Assembly (NCBI GenBank): GCA_910589085.1 | Contig: CAJUSG010000002.1 | Coordinates: 1 to 64,000 of the forward strand | Reading direction: 5' to 3' | Origin: an uncultured Oscillospiraceae bacterium | Lineage (GTDB): Bacteria; Bacillota; Clostridia; Oscillospirales; Oscillospiraceae | Length of the DNA: 64,000 nucleotides | Shown: piece after piece, positions 26,193 to 33,730 of the stretch | Numbering within the stretch: position 1 is the first letter of the stretch | How the letters are laid out: each line of letters starts with the position of its first letter | Program-made: the position numbers and the translations under genes | The notes under the pieces: generated by a model | Database searches by the model: none | The model's input: only the letters and a program-made list of their open reading frames with translations | Told to the model about the DNA's origin: nothing

Positions 26193-27092
26193 TCAACCTC
26201 CAAAATACTCCCTTGTCTGTTCCGCGTTTCTTCTGATCTCCCGGGCCAGGGCCTCCATGGATGGAAACCTCCGTTCCCCGCGCAGGAATCTGTGGAACTC
26301 CATGCGCACCTGGTGGCTGTACAGGTCGCCGTCAAAATCCAGGATAAAGCCCTCCACCGTCACCCGGCCGTCATTGTCGGCCACAGTGGGGCGTATGCCC
26401 ACATTGGTAACGGCGGGGCGGCTCTGGCCATCGAACCACACCCGGGTGGCGTAGACCCCGAAGGCGGGGACAATCACCCCCTCGGGCACCCTCAGGTTCA
26501 CCGTGGGAAAGCCCAGGGCGGAGTGGCCGATCCCCTTGCCCCTCCCCACTTGCTGGGTGAGGATGTGGGGGTGGCCCAAAAACTGGGCGGCCCGCTCCAT
26601 CTCCCCCTGGGCCACCAGGTTGCGGATGTAGGTGGAGGAGATGGTGATGCCGTCCCGCTCCACCTTCTGGATGATGTCGCAGCCCATACCCAGCGCCTGA
26701 CATCTCTCCCTCAGCCGCTCCGGGTTGCCCTTGCCCATATAGCCGAAGTGGAAGTCGTGACCGGCCACCACGTGGACCACCCCCAGCTCCTCCGCCAGGT
26801 ACTTGGTGATAAAGTCCTCCCAGTCCATGCGCTGCATGGCGTCAAAGGGGGCCACCACCACCTCCTGGATGCCGTAGCACTGGCGCATCAGCAAAATACG
26901 GTCCTCCACCGTGCTGAGGAGGGGGACCACCCCGCCGGTAATCGCGGCGGTGGGGCTCTTGTCGAAGGTGAAGGCGCAGGGGACGGCCTCCAGCCGGTCC
27001 GCCGTCTCCTTCACCTTCCGGAGCAGCGCTCCGTGACCCAGGTGCACCCCGTCAAAGAAGCCCAGGGCGATTACTCTGCGTTGTTTCTCCAT
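26193..27092 (-). CDS. ribF: Bifunctional riboflavin kinase / FAD synthetase
   Basis: Converts riboflavin to FMN and FAD. It has 299 residues. The FAD synthetase nucleotidyltransferase domain comes first (ALGFFDGVHLGHGALL near 9-24; ISSTYIRNLVAQGEMERAA near 150-168). The riboflavin kinase domain follows (GRGKGIGHSALGFPTVNL near 182-199; GVYATRVW). It lies directly downstream of truB, the common bacterial arrangement. Confidence 0.97.
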   Translation of the reverse strand: MEKQRRVIALGFFDGVHLGHGALLRKVKETADRLEAVPCAFTFDKSPTAAITGGVVPLLSTVEDRILLMRQCYGIQEVVVAPFDAMQRMDWEDFITKYLAEELGVVHVVAGHDFHFGYMGKGNPERLRERCQALGMGCDIIQKVERDGITISSTYIRNLVAQGEMERAAQFLGHPHILTQQVGRGKGIGHSALGFPTVNLRVPEGVIVPAFGVYATRVWFDGQSRPAVTNVGIRPTVADNDGRVTVEGFILDFDGDLYSHQVRMEFHRFLRGERRFPSMEALAREIRRNAEQTREYFGG

Positions 27093-27098
27093 TGGATA

Positions 27099-27974
27099 TT
27101 ACACCTCAAAAAAGCTCTTAATGGTGGACAGCTTGCCGCCCTGAGCCCGGCACAGGGCCAGAAATTCCCCGCTTTGGGCATATGCCCGGTACTCCCCGGG
27201 GGCCAAATCAGGGAGGACCGCCGTCATGCCGTTTCGGACCTTCTTCTCCACAGCGGGGGACAGGAGCAGCTCTGGTCGGCCCTGAAACAGGCTGTCCACC
27301 GGCAGAAGCAGCTCCTCGGGGTGTTCCGCCGCCAGAATCCGTTCCATAGGCCAGGCGTCCTCGCCGTCGAACCCGGCGGCAGCCGCCCGGCGCAGAGAGG
27401 ACATACATCCGCCGCAGCCCAAGTATTGCCCAATATCGTGGCACAGAGTTCGAATATAGGTCCCCTTGGAGCAGTGGACCCACAGGAAAAAGTCGGAACC
27501 GTCATCGGGCTTCTGGTCCAGCACCGTCAGCCCCCTGATGGTCACCGGTCTGGCAGGCCGTTCCACTTCACGGCCCTTGCGGGCCAGCTCATAGAGCTTC
27601 TTGCCGTTGATCTTAATGGCCGAGTACATGGGGGGCACCTGCATGATATCCCCCTGGAACTGCTCCAGCGCCGTCTCCAGCCGTTCCCGGCTGACCTGGG
27701 CGGGACGCCGCTCCAGCACCTCGCCGGTGATATCCTGGGTGTTTGTAATTACGCCTAGTTTTATCCCGGCGATATATTCCTTATCGGATTTCTCCGCGAA
27801 CTCCGCCGCCCGGGTGGCCCGGCCGACAAAGACGGGCAGCACGCCGGTGGCCATAGGGTCCAGGGTGCCCCCGTGGCCCACCCGCTTCTCGTGGAACACG
27901 CCCCGCAGCTTGGCGCACACGTCCATGGAGGTCCAGCCCTCCGGTTTATCCACAATCAAAATACCGCTTGGCAT
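27099..27974 (-). CDS. truB: tRNA pseudouridine(55) synthase
   Basis: Makes pseudouridine 55 in the T-loop of tRNAs. It has 291 residues. Opening IVDKPEGWTSMDV, the catalytic Asp in GHGGTLDPMATGVLP (near 35-49), then SDKEYIAGIKLG and the QVPPMYSAIK motif near 110. ATG 27974 fits homologues. Six bases separate it from ribF. Confidence 0.97.
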   Translation of the reverse strand: MPSGILIVDKPEGWTSMDVCAKLRGVFHEKRVGHGGTLDPMATGVLPVFVGRATRAAEFAEKSDKEYIAGIKLGVITNTQDITGEVLERRPAQVSRERLETALEQFQGDIMQVPPMYSAIKINGKKLYELARKGREVERPARPVTIRGLTVLDQKPDDGSDFFLWVHCSKGTYIRTLCHDIGQYLGCGGCMSSLRRAAAAGFDGEDAWPMERILAAEHPEELLLPVDSLFQGRPELLLSPAVEKKVRNGMTAVLPDLAPGEYRAYAQSGEFLALCRAQGGKLSTIKSFFEV

Positions 27975-27994
27975 GTGCGTCCCTCCCTCCGCGC

Positions 27995-28918
27995 TTACAC
28001 GATGGTGACAAACTGCCTGATATCCTCCCGCATGGCGATGGCGGCGTTCCGGGCGGCCTCGGCAAAGTCCAGGCCGTCCTTTCCGGTCTTTTTCCAGGCG
28101 CACATGATGCCCCGGGAGGAGTTGACGATGGCCCCGTGTCCGTATTTGTCAAAGGCATATTTCACATCCTCGGCGGTGCCGCCCTGGGCGCCGTAGCCGG
28201 GCACCAGGAAAAAGGTGTGCTCCAGCCGCTTGCGCAGGGCCCGGATATCGGAGGGGTAGGTGGCCCCCACCACCGCCCCGGCCATATTATAGCCGTACTT
28301 GCCCTCGGTGCCCTTGGCCACCCGCTCGTTCAGGTCGCCCACCACCTGATAGACCAGCCGGTCTCCAGCCACCACGTCCTGCAGCTCCCCGGAGCCGGGA
28401 TTGGAGGTTTTGACCAGCACAAAGACGCACTTGTCCTCTGACATGGCGGCGTCCAGGAAGGGCTTGATGGAGTCGGAGCCCATATATCCGCTGATAGTGA
28501 TGCAGTCGGCGTCGAAGGTTTTAAACACCTGGTCCTCGATCTTGGCCCCGGTGAGCCAGCCCTCGGCGTAGGCGGCGGCGGTGGAGCCGATGTCGCCCCG
28601 CTTGATGTCGGCAATGACATAGAGGCCCTTGCTTTTGGCGTACTGAATGGTGCGCTCCAGCATCTCCATTCCGCGCCAGCCCAGGTTCTCGTAGTAGGCG
28701 GTCTGGGGCTTTACCGAGGGCACAATGTCGCACAGGGCGTCGATCAGGCCCACGTTGAACTGCCAGATGGCCTCCACGGCCCCCTCCAGCCCTGCGCCGC
28801 ACTTCTCATAGGCGGCTTTGCGGATGTGCTCGGGCACATACTCGATGCGGGCGTCCAGCCCGGCCACCGTGGGGTTCTTCATCGCTCGGATCTTGTCCTG
28901 CAAAACATCAATCGACAT
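27995..28918 (-). CDS. pyrF: Orotidine 5'-phosphate decarboxylase (type 2)
   Basis: Last step of UMP synthesis. It has 307 residues, the longer type 2 form. The catalytic motif is YVIADIKRGDIGSTAAAYAEG near 95-115; NPTVAGLDARIEY lies at the N-terminus and VPGYGAQGGTAEDV near 240. It lies downstream of pyrC with a 120-base gap. Confidence 0.96.
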   Translation of the reverse strand: MSIDVLQDKIRAMKNPTVAGLDARIEYVPEHIRKAAYEKCGAGLEGAVEAIWQFNVGLIDALCDIVPSVKPQTAYYENLGWRGMEMLERTIQYAKSKGLYVIADIKRGDIGSTAAAYAEGWLTGAKIEDQVFKTFDADCITISGYMGSDSIKPFLDAAMSEDKCVFVLVKTSNPGSGELQDVVAGDRLVYQVVGDLNERVAKGTEGKYGYNMAGAVVGATYPSDIRALRKRLEHTFFLVPGYGAQGGTAEDVKYAFDKYGHGAIVNSSRGIMCAWKKTGKDGLDFAEAARNAAIAMREDIRQFVTIV

Positions 28919-29040
28919 AATTTTATTTCCTCTCTATATTGTAATCTTTCGTCTCAGTTACGCGCTGTTTTTCTCTGTGTTCTATCCAAAGTGCGGCGGA
29001 TACCGGCAGGCAGATCATGACAATCAGCGCCGGGCGGCTC

Positions 29041-30321
29041 CTACAGGTTATCCTGATAAATGACCTCCCCTTTGGCGATGGTGTACTTTACCTTACCCTT
29101 CACCCGGCGGCCGGCGAAGGGGGTATTGCGGGCCTTGGAGGCGAACTGCTCCGGGTTGATGGTCCACTCCTCGTCGGGGTCAAAAATCACCAGGTCGGCC
29201 ACCGCGCCCAGGGACATATGCCCTCTGGCCAGCCCCAGAATATCGGCGGGGTTGGTGGACATACGCCGGATCAGGCCGGGCAGGTCCAGCTTCTTGGTGT
29301 GGTACAGGTGGGTGAGGGCCAGAGCCAGACTGGTCTCCAGGCCGATCATGCCGCTGGGAGCCCGGGACAGGGGCCGCGCCTTCTCCTCCGCGGAGTGGGG
29401 GGCGTGGTCGGTGGCGATCACGTCGATGGTGCCCTCCCTCAGGCCGGAAATAATGGCATGTACGTCCTTTCTGGTGCGCAGGGGCGGATTGACCCGGGCC
29501 AGCGCCCCCTGGGCGAGCACCTCGTCCTCGGTGAGCGTAAAGTACTGGGGACAGGTCTCGCAGGTGATTCGGACCCCTTTTTTCTTCATCTTCCGGATAA
29601 TTTCCACGCTTCGGGCGGTGGACACATGGCAGATATGGACGCTGGCCCCCGTCTCCTCGGCCAGCATGGCGTCCCGCATCACCATAATCTCCTCCGCGAT
29701 GGCAGGCCGCCCCTCCAGCCAGAGCTGGCGGGAAACGCTGCCCTCGTTTACCGCCCTGCCGGACACCATAGACGTATCCTCGCAGTGGCACAGCACGGGC
29801 ATCTCCAGCTGCCTGGCCCGGATGAGCACATCCCGCATCAGGTTGGCGTTGTCCACGTTGTTTCCGTCGTCAGACAGGGCGACGGCCCCTGCCTTCTGAA
29901 GGGCCTCGGCGTCGGTGGGCTCCTCCCCCAGCAGCCCCTTGGACAGGGCGGCGATGGGATAGACCCCCACTCCGTTGGCCTTTCTCCCCCGGTCCAGCAC
30001 ATATTTCACCTGCTCCGGGCAGTCCACCGCCGGGCTGGTGTTGGCCATGCAGGCCACCGAGGTGACGCCCCCCCGGGCGGCGGCGGCGCAGCCGGTGAGG
30101 ATGTCCTCCTTGTAGGTCAGCCCCGGGTCCCTGAAATGGACGTGCATATCCACCAGTCCCGGGGCCACCGACAGTCCGGCGGCGTCGATGGTGCGGTCAG
30201 CCTCCATGGTCACGCCCCGCTCCAGCACGCTGATCCGGCCGTTTTCCGCCAGAATGTCCTGGAGCAGCACCGTCCCCGTCACCGGATGGATCACCCGTCC
30301 GTTTTTGATTAAAAGCTTCAT
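29041..30321 (-). CDS. pyrC: Dihydroorotase
   Basis: Zinc amidohydrolase forming dihydroorotate from carbamoyl-aspartate. It has 426 residues. Metal ligands: VDMHVHFRDPGLTYKED (HxH), His in CHCED and VHICHVST, Asp in VIATDHAPHS. GGAGG precedes ATG 30321. Neighbouring pyrF suggests a small pyrimidine cluster. Confidence 0.96.
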   Translation of the reverse strand: MKLLIKNGRVIHPVTGTVLLQDILAENGRISVLERGVTMEADRTIDAAGLSVAPGLVDMHVHFRDPGLTYKEDILTGCAAAARGGVTSVACMANTSPAVDCPEQVKYVLDRGRKANGVGVYPIAALSKGLLGEEPTDAEALQKAGAVALSDDGNNVDNANLMRDVLIRARQLEMPVLCHCEDTSMVSGRAVNEGSVSRQLWLEGRPAIAEEIMVMRDAMLAEETGASVHICHVSTARSVEIIRKMKKKGVRITCETCPQYFTLTEDEVLAQGALARVNPPLRTRKDVHAIISGLREGTIDVIATDHAPHSAEEKARPLSRAPSGMIGLETSLALALTHLYHTKKLDLPGLIRRMSTNPADILGLARGHMSLGAVADLVIFDPDEEWTINPEQFASKARNTPFAGRRVKGKVKYTIAKGEVIYQDNL

Positions 30322-30505
30322 TATGTCCCTCCAAAGCATCGCGTTTTCCGGAAGCTCTGCCCTCGGTCAATTGGGCAGCGCATACTTTTCTAATGATAAA
30401 TTATAGCGGAACGTGCAGGATTTAGCAATGTGTTTTTCAAATTTTCAGCACACAATATCATAGACGGAGCATCCATCCGATTACTGCTGAAAAGGGGGGA
30501 ACAAT

Positions 30506-30694
30506 ATGCGCGGAACTACCTGCGGCGGAAGCTGCGGCACCTTCATCATGGGGGCAGCCGCCGGAATGCTGGCCGGCGCGGCGCTGGGGGCCACCATGGC
30601 CCCGTCCAGCCGGCAGATCAAGCGGGCCGCCCACCGGGCCGCCAAACGGGTGAACGACGCGGTGGACCATCTGGCCGACGCCATGGATCTGTAA
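30506..30694 (+). CDS. Small YtxH-like protein
   Basis: A 62-residue protein with GGGGGG six bases before the ATG. The cysteine/glycine start MRGTTCGGSCG is followed by one Gly/Ala-rich hydrophobic segment (MGAAAGMLAGAALGATMAP, about 15-33) and a basic amphipathic tail (RAAHRAAKRVNDAVDHLADAM). This resembles YtxH-type envelope proteins; function unknown. Confidence 0.7.
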   Translation: MRGTTCGGSCGTFIMGAAAGMLAGAALGATMAPSSRQIKRAAHRAAKRVNDAVDHLADAMDL

Positions 30695-30700
30695 GCACAG

Positions 30701-30732
30701 CAGGGCTCCCGGCCTTTCAGTCGGGAGCCCTG
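30701..30732. terminator. Hairpin between convergent genes
   Basis: CAGGGCTCCCG pairs with CGGGAGCCCTG around a 10-base loop. It lacks a long T-run, so termination may be moderate. Confidence 0.65.
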
Positions 30733-30734
30733 TC

Positions 30735-31541
30735 TCAATACATCTGATCCAAGATATCCACAATATCGCCGATGACGCCGCCGGCGCAGGGGCAGAGGAG
30801 GCGGGCGCCCCACTCCCGGACCTCCCGGGCGCAGTCGGCCGGGGCAAAGGGGATGGCGGACAGTTCAAGCATGGTAATGTCGTTCTGGTTGTCCCCCACA
30901 CAGTAGATGTGCTCCCGGGCCACCCCCAGCATCTGCGCCACCCGGGCCACCATTCCCCCCTTGGTGCTGCCCTTCCTGGTAATTTCCAGATAACGGGGGT
31001 TGGAGAAAATGGCCTCATACCGGCCGCCGAATTTCTCCAGCAGCCGGGCCTGAACCGGGAGCAGCACCTCCCGCTCCTGGTGAAACAGCGCCTTCACCCA
31101 CGGGGTGGGCAGCTCCCCCATCGGGCGCTGGGTGTAGCTGCAGCCCACCTTTCTCATATGGGCAAAGGTGATCTCGTTGGGCCGGCAGACATAGATATCC
31201 TCCCCGTAGTAGACCTCCAGGGCCAGAGAGGGAAAAGCCTCCATCAGCTCCCCCAGGTCCAGGGGGGCCGTCTCGGGCAGGGTGGTCTGTTCCAGCAGCC
31301 TGTCCGTCTGAAAATCGTAGATCGCCGCCCCGTTGGACAGCACCGCCGGAGCGTTTATGGGGATCAGCGGGGCGTAGGCCTCAAAGGTGCGGTGGGCCCG
31401 GCCGGTGGCCACGGTAAAGTACCCGCCCTCCCCAGTAAAATAGCGGATGGCCTCCAGATTGCGCCCCGGAATGGACACGCCCCCGTCGAACAGCGTATCG
31501 TCAAAGTCGCTGGCCAGCAGCAGACCGTCAAATTTTCCCAT
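30735..31541 (-). CDS. Cof-type HAD hydrolase
   Basis: A 268-residue HAD IIB phosphatase. Motif I LLASDFDDTLFDGG (8-21), VATGRAH near 44-50, NGAAIYD, a lysine in SNPRYLEITRKGSTKGGMV, and motif III VGDNQNDITMLELS near 222. It likely dephosphorylates small sugar or cofactor phosphates. Confidence 0.9.
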   Translation of the reverse strand: MGKFDGLLLASDFDDTLFDGGVSIPGRNLEAIRYFTGEGGYFTVATGRAHRTFEAYAPLIPINAPAVLSNGAAIYDFQTDRLLEQTTLPETAPLDLGELMEAFPSLALEVYYGEDIYVCRPNEITFAHMRKVGCSYTQRPMGELPTPWVKALFHQEREVLLPVQARLLEKFGGRYEAIFSNPRYLEITRKGSTKGGMVARVAQMLGVAREHIYCVGDNQNDITMLELSAIPFAPADCAREVREWGARLLCPCAGGVIGDIVDILDQMY

Positions 31542-31569
31542 AGAGACCTCCTAACATATCAGGCCGTCC

Positions 31570-32148
31570 TCATCCGTACCTGCCCAGCAGCCACATTTTC
31601 CGGGCCAGCAGGGCGGCGGAGATGGTAAAAAACACCTCCAGGGCGGAGGATACCATCTGTGGAATGAGGAACAGCACGGCGCACCCCACCACCATCACCC
31701 AGCACATGCGTCTGGGCCCGCTCCAGCGGGCCGGGTCCTTCCGGCTCATGACCAGAATGATAAACTGCAGCGCCACCATCAGCAGCACGCATGCTCCCGC
31801 CGCCAGCACCACGTGGAGGGCGGCATATTTGGGAAAAAACTGGGGCAGATAGGGGATGGCCAGGGCATAGGCCAGCGACAAAACGGCACAGACGGCCAGG
31901 AGCCGCACCCCGAGCCTCATCCACCCGCGGGGCAGAAGTGCAGCCAGCTTATTGAGCATGACAAAGAAATAGCCGCCCGCCAGAACGCCCCAGTAGATAA
32001 ACCCCCGGTAGTGGTCCGGCCCGGTGACGGCGATTACCGAAAAGTTGGTGCCAAACCACTGCACGCTCCCGGCAAAGAGGAGGGTATAGGCCGGAATCAG
32101 AAGGCAGGCAAAGAAATCCAGCCAGAAGCGGCCCCATTTTCTCCCCAT
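31570..32148 (-). CDS. Integral membrane protein of unknown function
   Basis: 192 residues with about five hydrophobic helices (for example LDFFACLLIPAYTLLFAGSV and HVVLAAGACVLLMVALQFII). No motif was recognised. It starts on the stop codon of the helicase gene, so it is co-translated. Confidence 0.75.
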   Translation of the reverse strand: MGRKWGRFWLDFFACLLIPAYTLLFAGSVQWFGTNFSVIAVTGPDHYRGFIYWGVLAGGYFFVMLNKLAALLPRGWMRLGVRLLAVCAVLSLAYALAIPYLPQFFPKYAALHVVLAAGACVLLMVALQFIILVMSRKDPARWSGPRRMCWVMVVGCAVLFLIPQMVSSALEVFFTISAALLARKMWLLGRYG

Positions 32149-33326
32149 TATTTCTCCACGGCGGCCACAAGGTCGCCCTTCTCGTTGAAGTACACCGCCC
32201 TGATCTGACTGCCGGTGGACTTGACAATGTCATCCAGCCGCAGTCCCTCGGAAATGGTGGACACCAGGGAGAAGGCCACCCCGTGGCGCCTGGCCCGGCC
32301 GGTGCGGCCGATGCGGTGGATATAGTACTCGTTCTCGTCGGGGATGTCGTAGTTAAACACGGCATCCACGTCGTCGATGTCCAGCCCCCGGGCGGCCACG
32401 TCGGTGGCGGCCAGCACCCGCAGCTTGCCGTCCCGGAACCTCTGCAAGGTGCGCTCCCGGAGGGACTGGGTGATATCCCCGTGGATGGCCTCGCAGGAGA
32501 TCCCCCGCATATCCAGCAGCCCGGCCAGCCGGTCGGTCATATTTTTGGTGTTGCAGAAGGCGATCACCCGCTCGTAGTCCCCCATCTCCAGCAGCCGGAC
32601 CATGGTATCCGCCTTCTCGCTGCGGTCCACGTCCAGGCGGTACTGGGCGATGTCGGGCCGGTTCTCCTGGTCGGCCTGAACGGTGATCTCCACCGGCTCC
32701 CGCTGGTAGACCCAGGAGATATCCAGCACCTCCCGGGAGATGGTGGCGGAGAACATCCCCAGATTTTTCCGTTTGGGCATCTGGTCCAAAATGTGGGTTA
32801 CATCCCGGACAAAGCCCATGTCCAGCATCCGGTCGGCCTCGTCCAGCACCACCGTCTCCACCTTGTCCAGCCGGACGGTGCGCCGTTTCATGTGGTCCAT
32901 CAGCCGTCCCGGGGTGGCCACCACAATCTGGGGCTTCTTTTTCAGCTGGCTGATCTGTGTATTAATGGGCTGTCCGCCGTAGAGGCACACCACCCGAACG
33001 CCTTCCTTAAAGGCGCACAGGTCCCGCAGCTCGTCCCGGATCTGAATGGCCAGCTCCCGGGTGGGGGCCAGCACCAGACCGGTGACGTCGTTTCCGGCGG
33101 GGTCGGTGTGCTCCACCATGGGGATACCGAAGGCGAAGGTCTTCCCTGTCCCGGTGGGAGCCTTGGCGATTACGTCCTTCCAGTCCATAAACCAGGGGAT
33201 GGCCCCGGTCTGGATGGGGGTGGCCTCCACATAGCCCTTTTTCTCAATGGCCCGCATCAGCTGGGGCGAGAGCTCCATCTGGTCATAGCGTGCTGTGCCG
33301 CTCACAGTTTGTCCGTTGATTTCCAT
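32148..33326 (-). CDS. DEAD/DEAH-box ATP-dependent RNA helicase
   Basis: A 392-residue helicase. Walker A APTGTGKT near 55-62, PTRELA, VATPGRLMDHM, Walker B VVLDEADRMLDMGF near 160, SATIS, and motif VI HRIGRTGRARRHG near 345. It lacks the long C-terminal RNA-binding extension of CshA/DbpA. ATG 33326 has AGAGGG eight bases upstream; an ATG two codons earlier (33332) is too close to it. Confidence 0.95.
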   Translation of the reverse strand: MEINGQTVSGTARYDQMELSPQLMRAIEKKGYVEATPIQTGAIPWFMDWKDVIAKAPTGTGKTFAFGIPMVEHTDPAGNDVTGLVLAPTRELAIQIRDELRDLCAFKEGVRVVCLYGGQPINTQISQLKKKPQIVVATPGRLMDHMKRRTVRLDKVETVVLDEADRMLDMGFVRDVTHILDQMPKRKNLGMFSATISREVLDISWVYQREPVEITVQADQENRPDIAQYRLDVDRSEKADTMVRLLEMGDYERVIAFCNTKNMTDRLAGLLDMRGISCEAIHGDITQSLRERTLQRFRDGKLRVLAATDVAARGLDIDDVDAVFNYDIPDENEYYIHRIGRTGRARRHGVAFSLVSTISEGLRLDDIVKSTGSQIRAVYFNEKGDLVAAVEK

Positions 33327-33362
33327 AGTCATATCCCTCTTCTGTATAATCTGTCATTTTAT

Positions 33363-33390
33363 ATTATACCTGTTTTTTCGGGATTGTCCA
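33363..33390 (-). promoter_or_regulatory. Promoter of the helicase gene
   Basis: Minus strand TGGACA (33390-33385), 16-base spacer, TATAAT (33368-33363). Confidence 0.7.
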
Positions 33391-33416
33391 TCCTTTGCGC
33401 CTCATTTCTTTCCGAC

Positions 33417-33445
33417 TTGCCGTTTTTGTCGTATTTTGCTATAAT
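33417..33445 (+). promoter_or_regulatory. Promoter of the toxin mRNA (par-like locus)
   Basis: TTGCCG (33417-33422), exactly 17 bases, TATAAT (33440-33445); the start of transcription would be near 33452. The 40-base leader can fold so that CCCACC (about 33458-33463) pairs with GGTGGG (33483-33488) around the ribosome binding site. Confidence 0.75.
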
Positions 33446-33480
33446 CTATGTGCTGTCCCCACCCACACCGGCAGCGGGAG

Positions 33481-33508
33481 GCGGTGGGTTTATGGACTGG
33501 ATCGTTAG
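33481..33508 (+). repeat. Direct repeat 1 (over the toxin start codon)
   Basis: GCGGTGGGT and ACTGGATCGTTA flank the ATG. The same two blocks recur in order at 33650-33676. The arrangement matches the DRa/DRb repeats of par loci. Confidence 0.8.
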
Positions 33509-33587
33509 TTTCATCGTGTCTGTTGCAGCGAACATAGTCTCCAACTGTGTGAGCAAGTGGCTTGACAGACACAGCAGGGAACAGTAA
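33492..33587 (+). CDS. Putative Fst/par-type membrane toxin peptide, 31 aa
   Basis: A 31-codon frame with GGGAGG upstream. The peptide starts MDWIVSFIVS, continues as a single hydrophobic helix with small residues (VAANIVSN), and ends with the charged tail KWLDRHSREQ. One membrane span, a Trp-Leu-Asp junction and a charged C-terminus are the design of Fst-family type I toxins, which act at the membrane. Identification rests on peptide design plus the flanking RNA architecture: two promoters, a shared terminator and direct repeats. No database comparison was possible. Confidence 0.7.
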   Translation: MDWIVSFIVSVAANIVSNCVSKWLDRHSREQ

Positions 33588-33593
33588 GCCCGT

Positions 33594-33655
33594 CACCGCA
33601 AGAAGCGGCCCTCCGGAGAGCTCCAACCTCTTCCGGAGGGCCGCTTTTTGCGGTG
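33594..33655. terminator. Shared bidirectional terminator of toxin mRNA and antisense RNA
   Basis: A 24-bp stem with a single G-T pair (33594-33617 with 33632-33655) and a 14-base loop. The minus-strand loop contains UUGG, a possible YUNR U-turn for RNA-RNA recognition. Confidence 0.9.
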
Positions 33656-33676
33656 GGTATAAACTGGATCGTTATC
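33650..33676 (+). repeat. Direct repeat 2 (template for the antisense 5' region)
   Basis: GCGGTGGGT then ACTGGATCGTTA, as in repeat 1, but without the ATG between. Its start overlaps the terminator's right arm. Confidence 0.8.
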
Positions 33677-33697
33677 AGTTTGGCTCTCGCCAACACG

Positions 33698-33725
33698 ATT
33701 ATAGCATTTCCGTCCGATTTGTCAA
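33698..33725 (-). promoter_or_regulatory. Promoter of the antisense antitoxin RNA
   Basis: Minus strand TTGACA (33725-33720), 16-base spacer, TATAAT (33703-33698): full consensus, stronger than the toxin promoter, as expected when antitoxin RNA must be in excess. It lies just after the htrA stop. Confidence 0.8.
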
Positions 33726-33730
33726 GGCTT

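Larger units (their letters stand above)
33594..33691 (-). ncRNA. Putative antisense antitoxin RNA of the par-like locus
   Basis: Starting near 33691 from a near-consensus promoter, this RNA of about 100 bases would first copy the complement of direct repeat 2. That sequence can pair with direct repeat 1 on the toxin mRNA, on both sides of the start codon (9 and 12 base blocks). It then reads through the shared hairpin, complementary to the toxin mRNA 3' end. It would block toxin translation. Confidence 0.65.
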
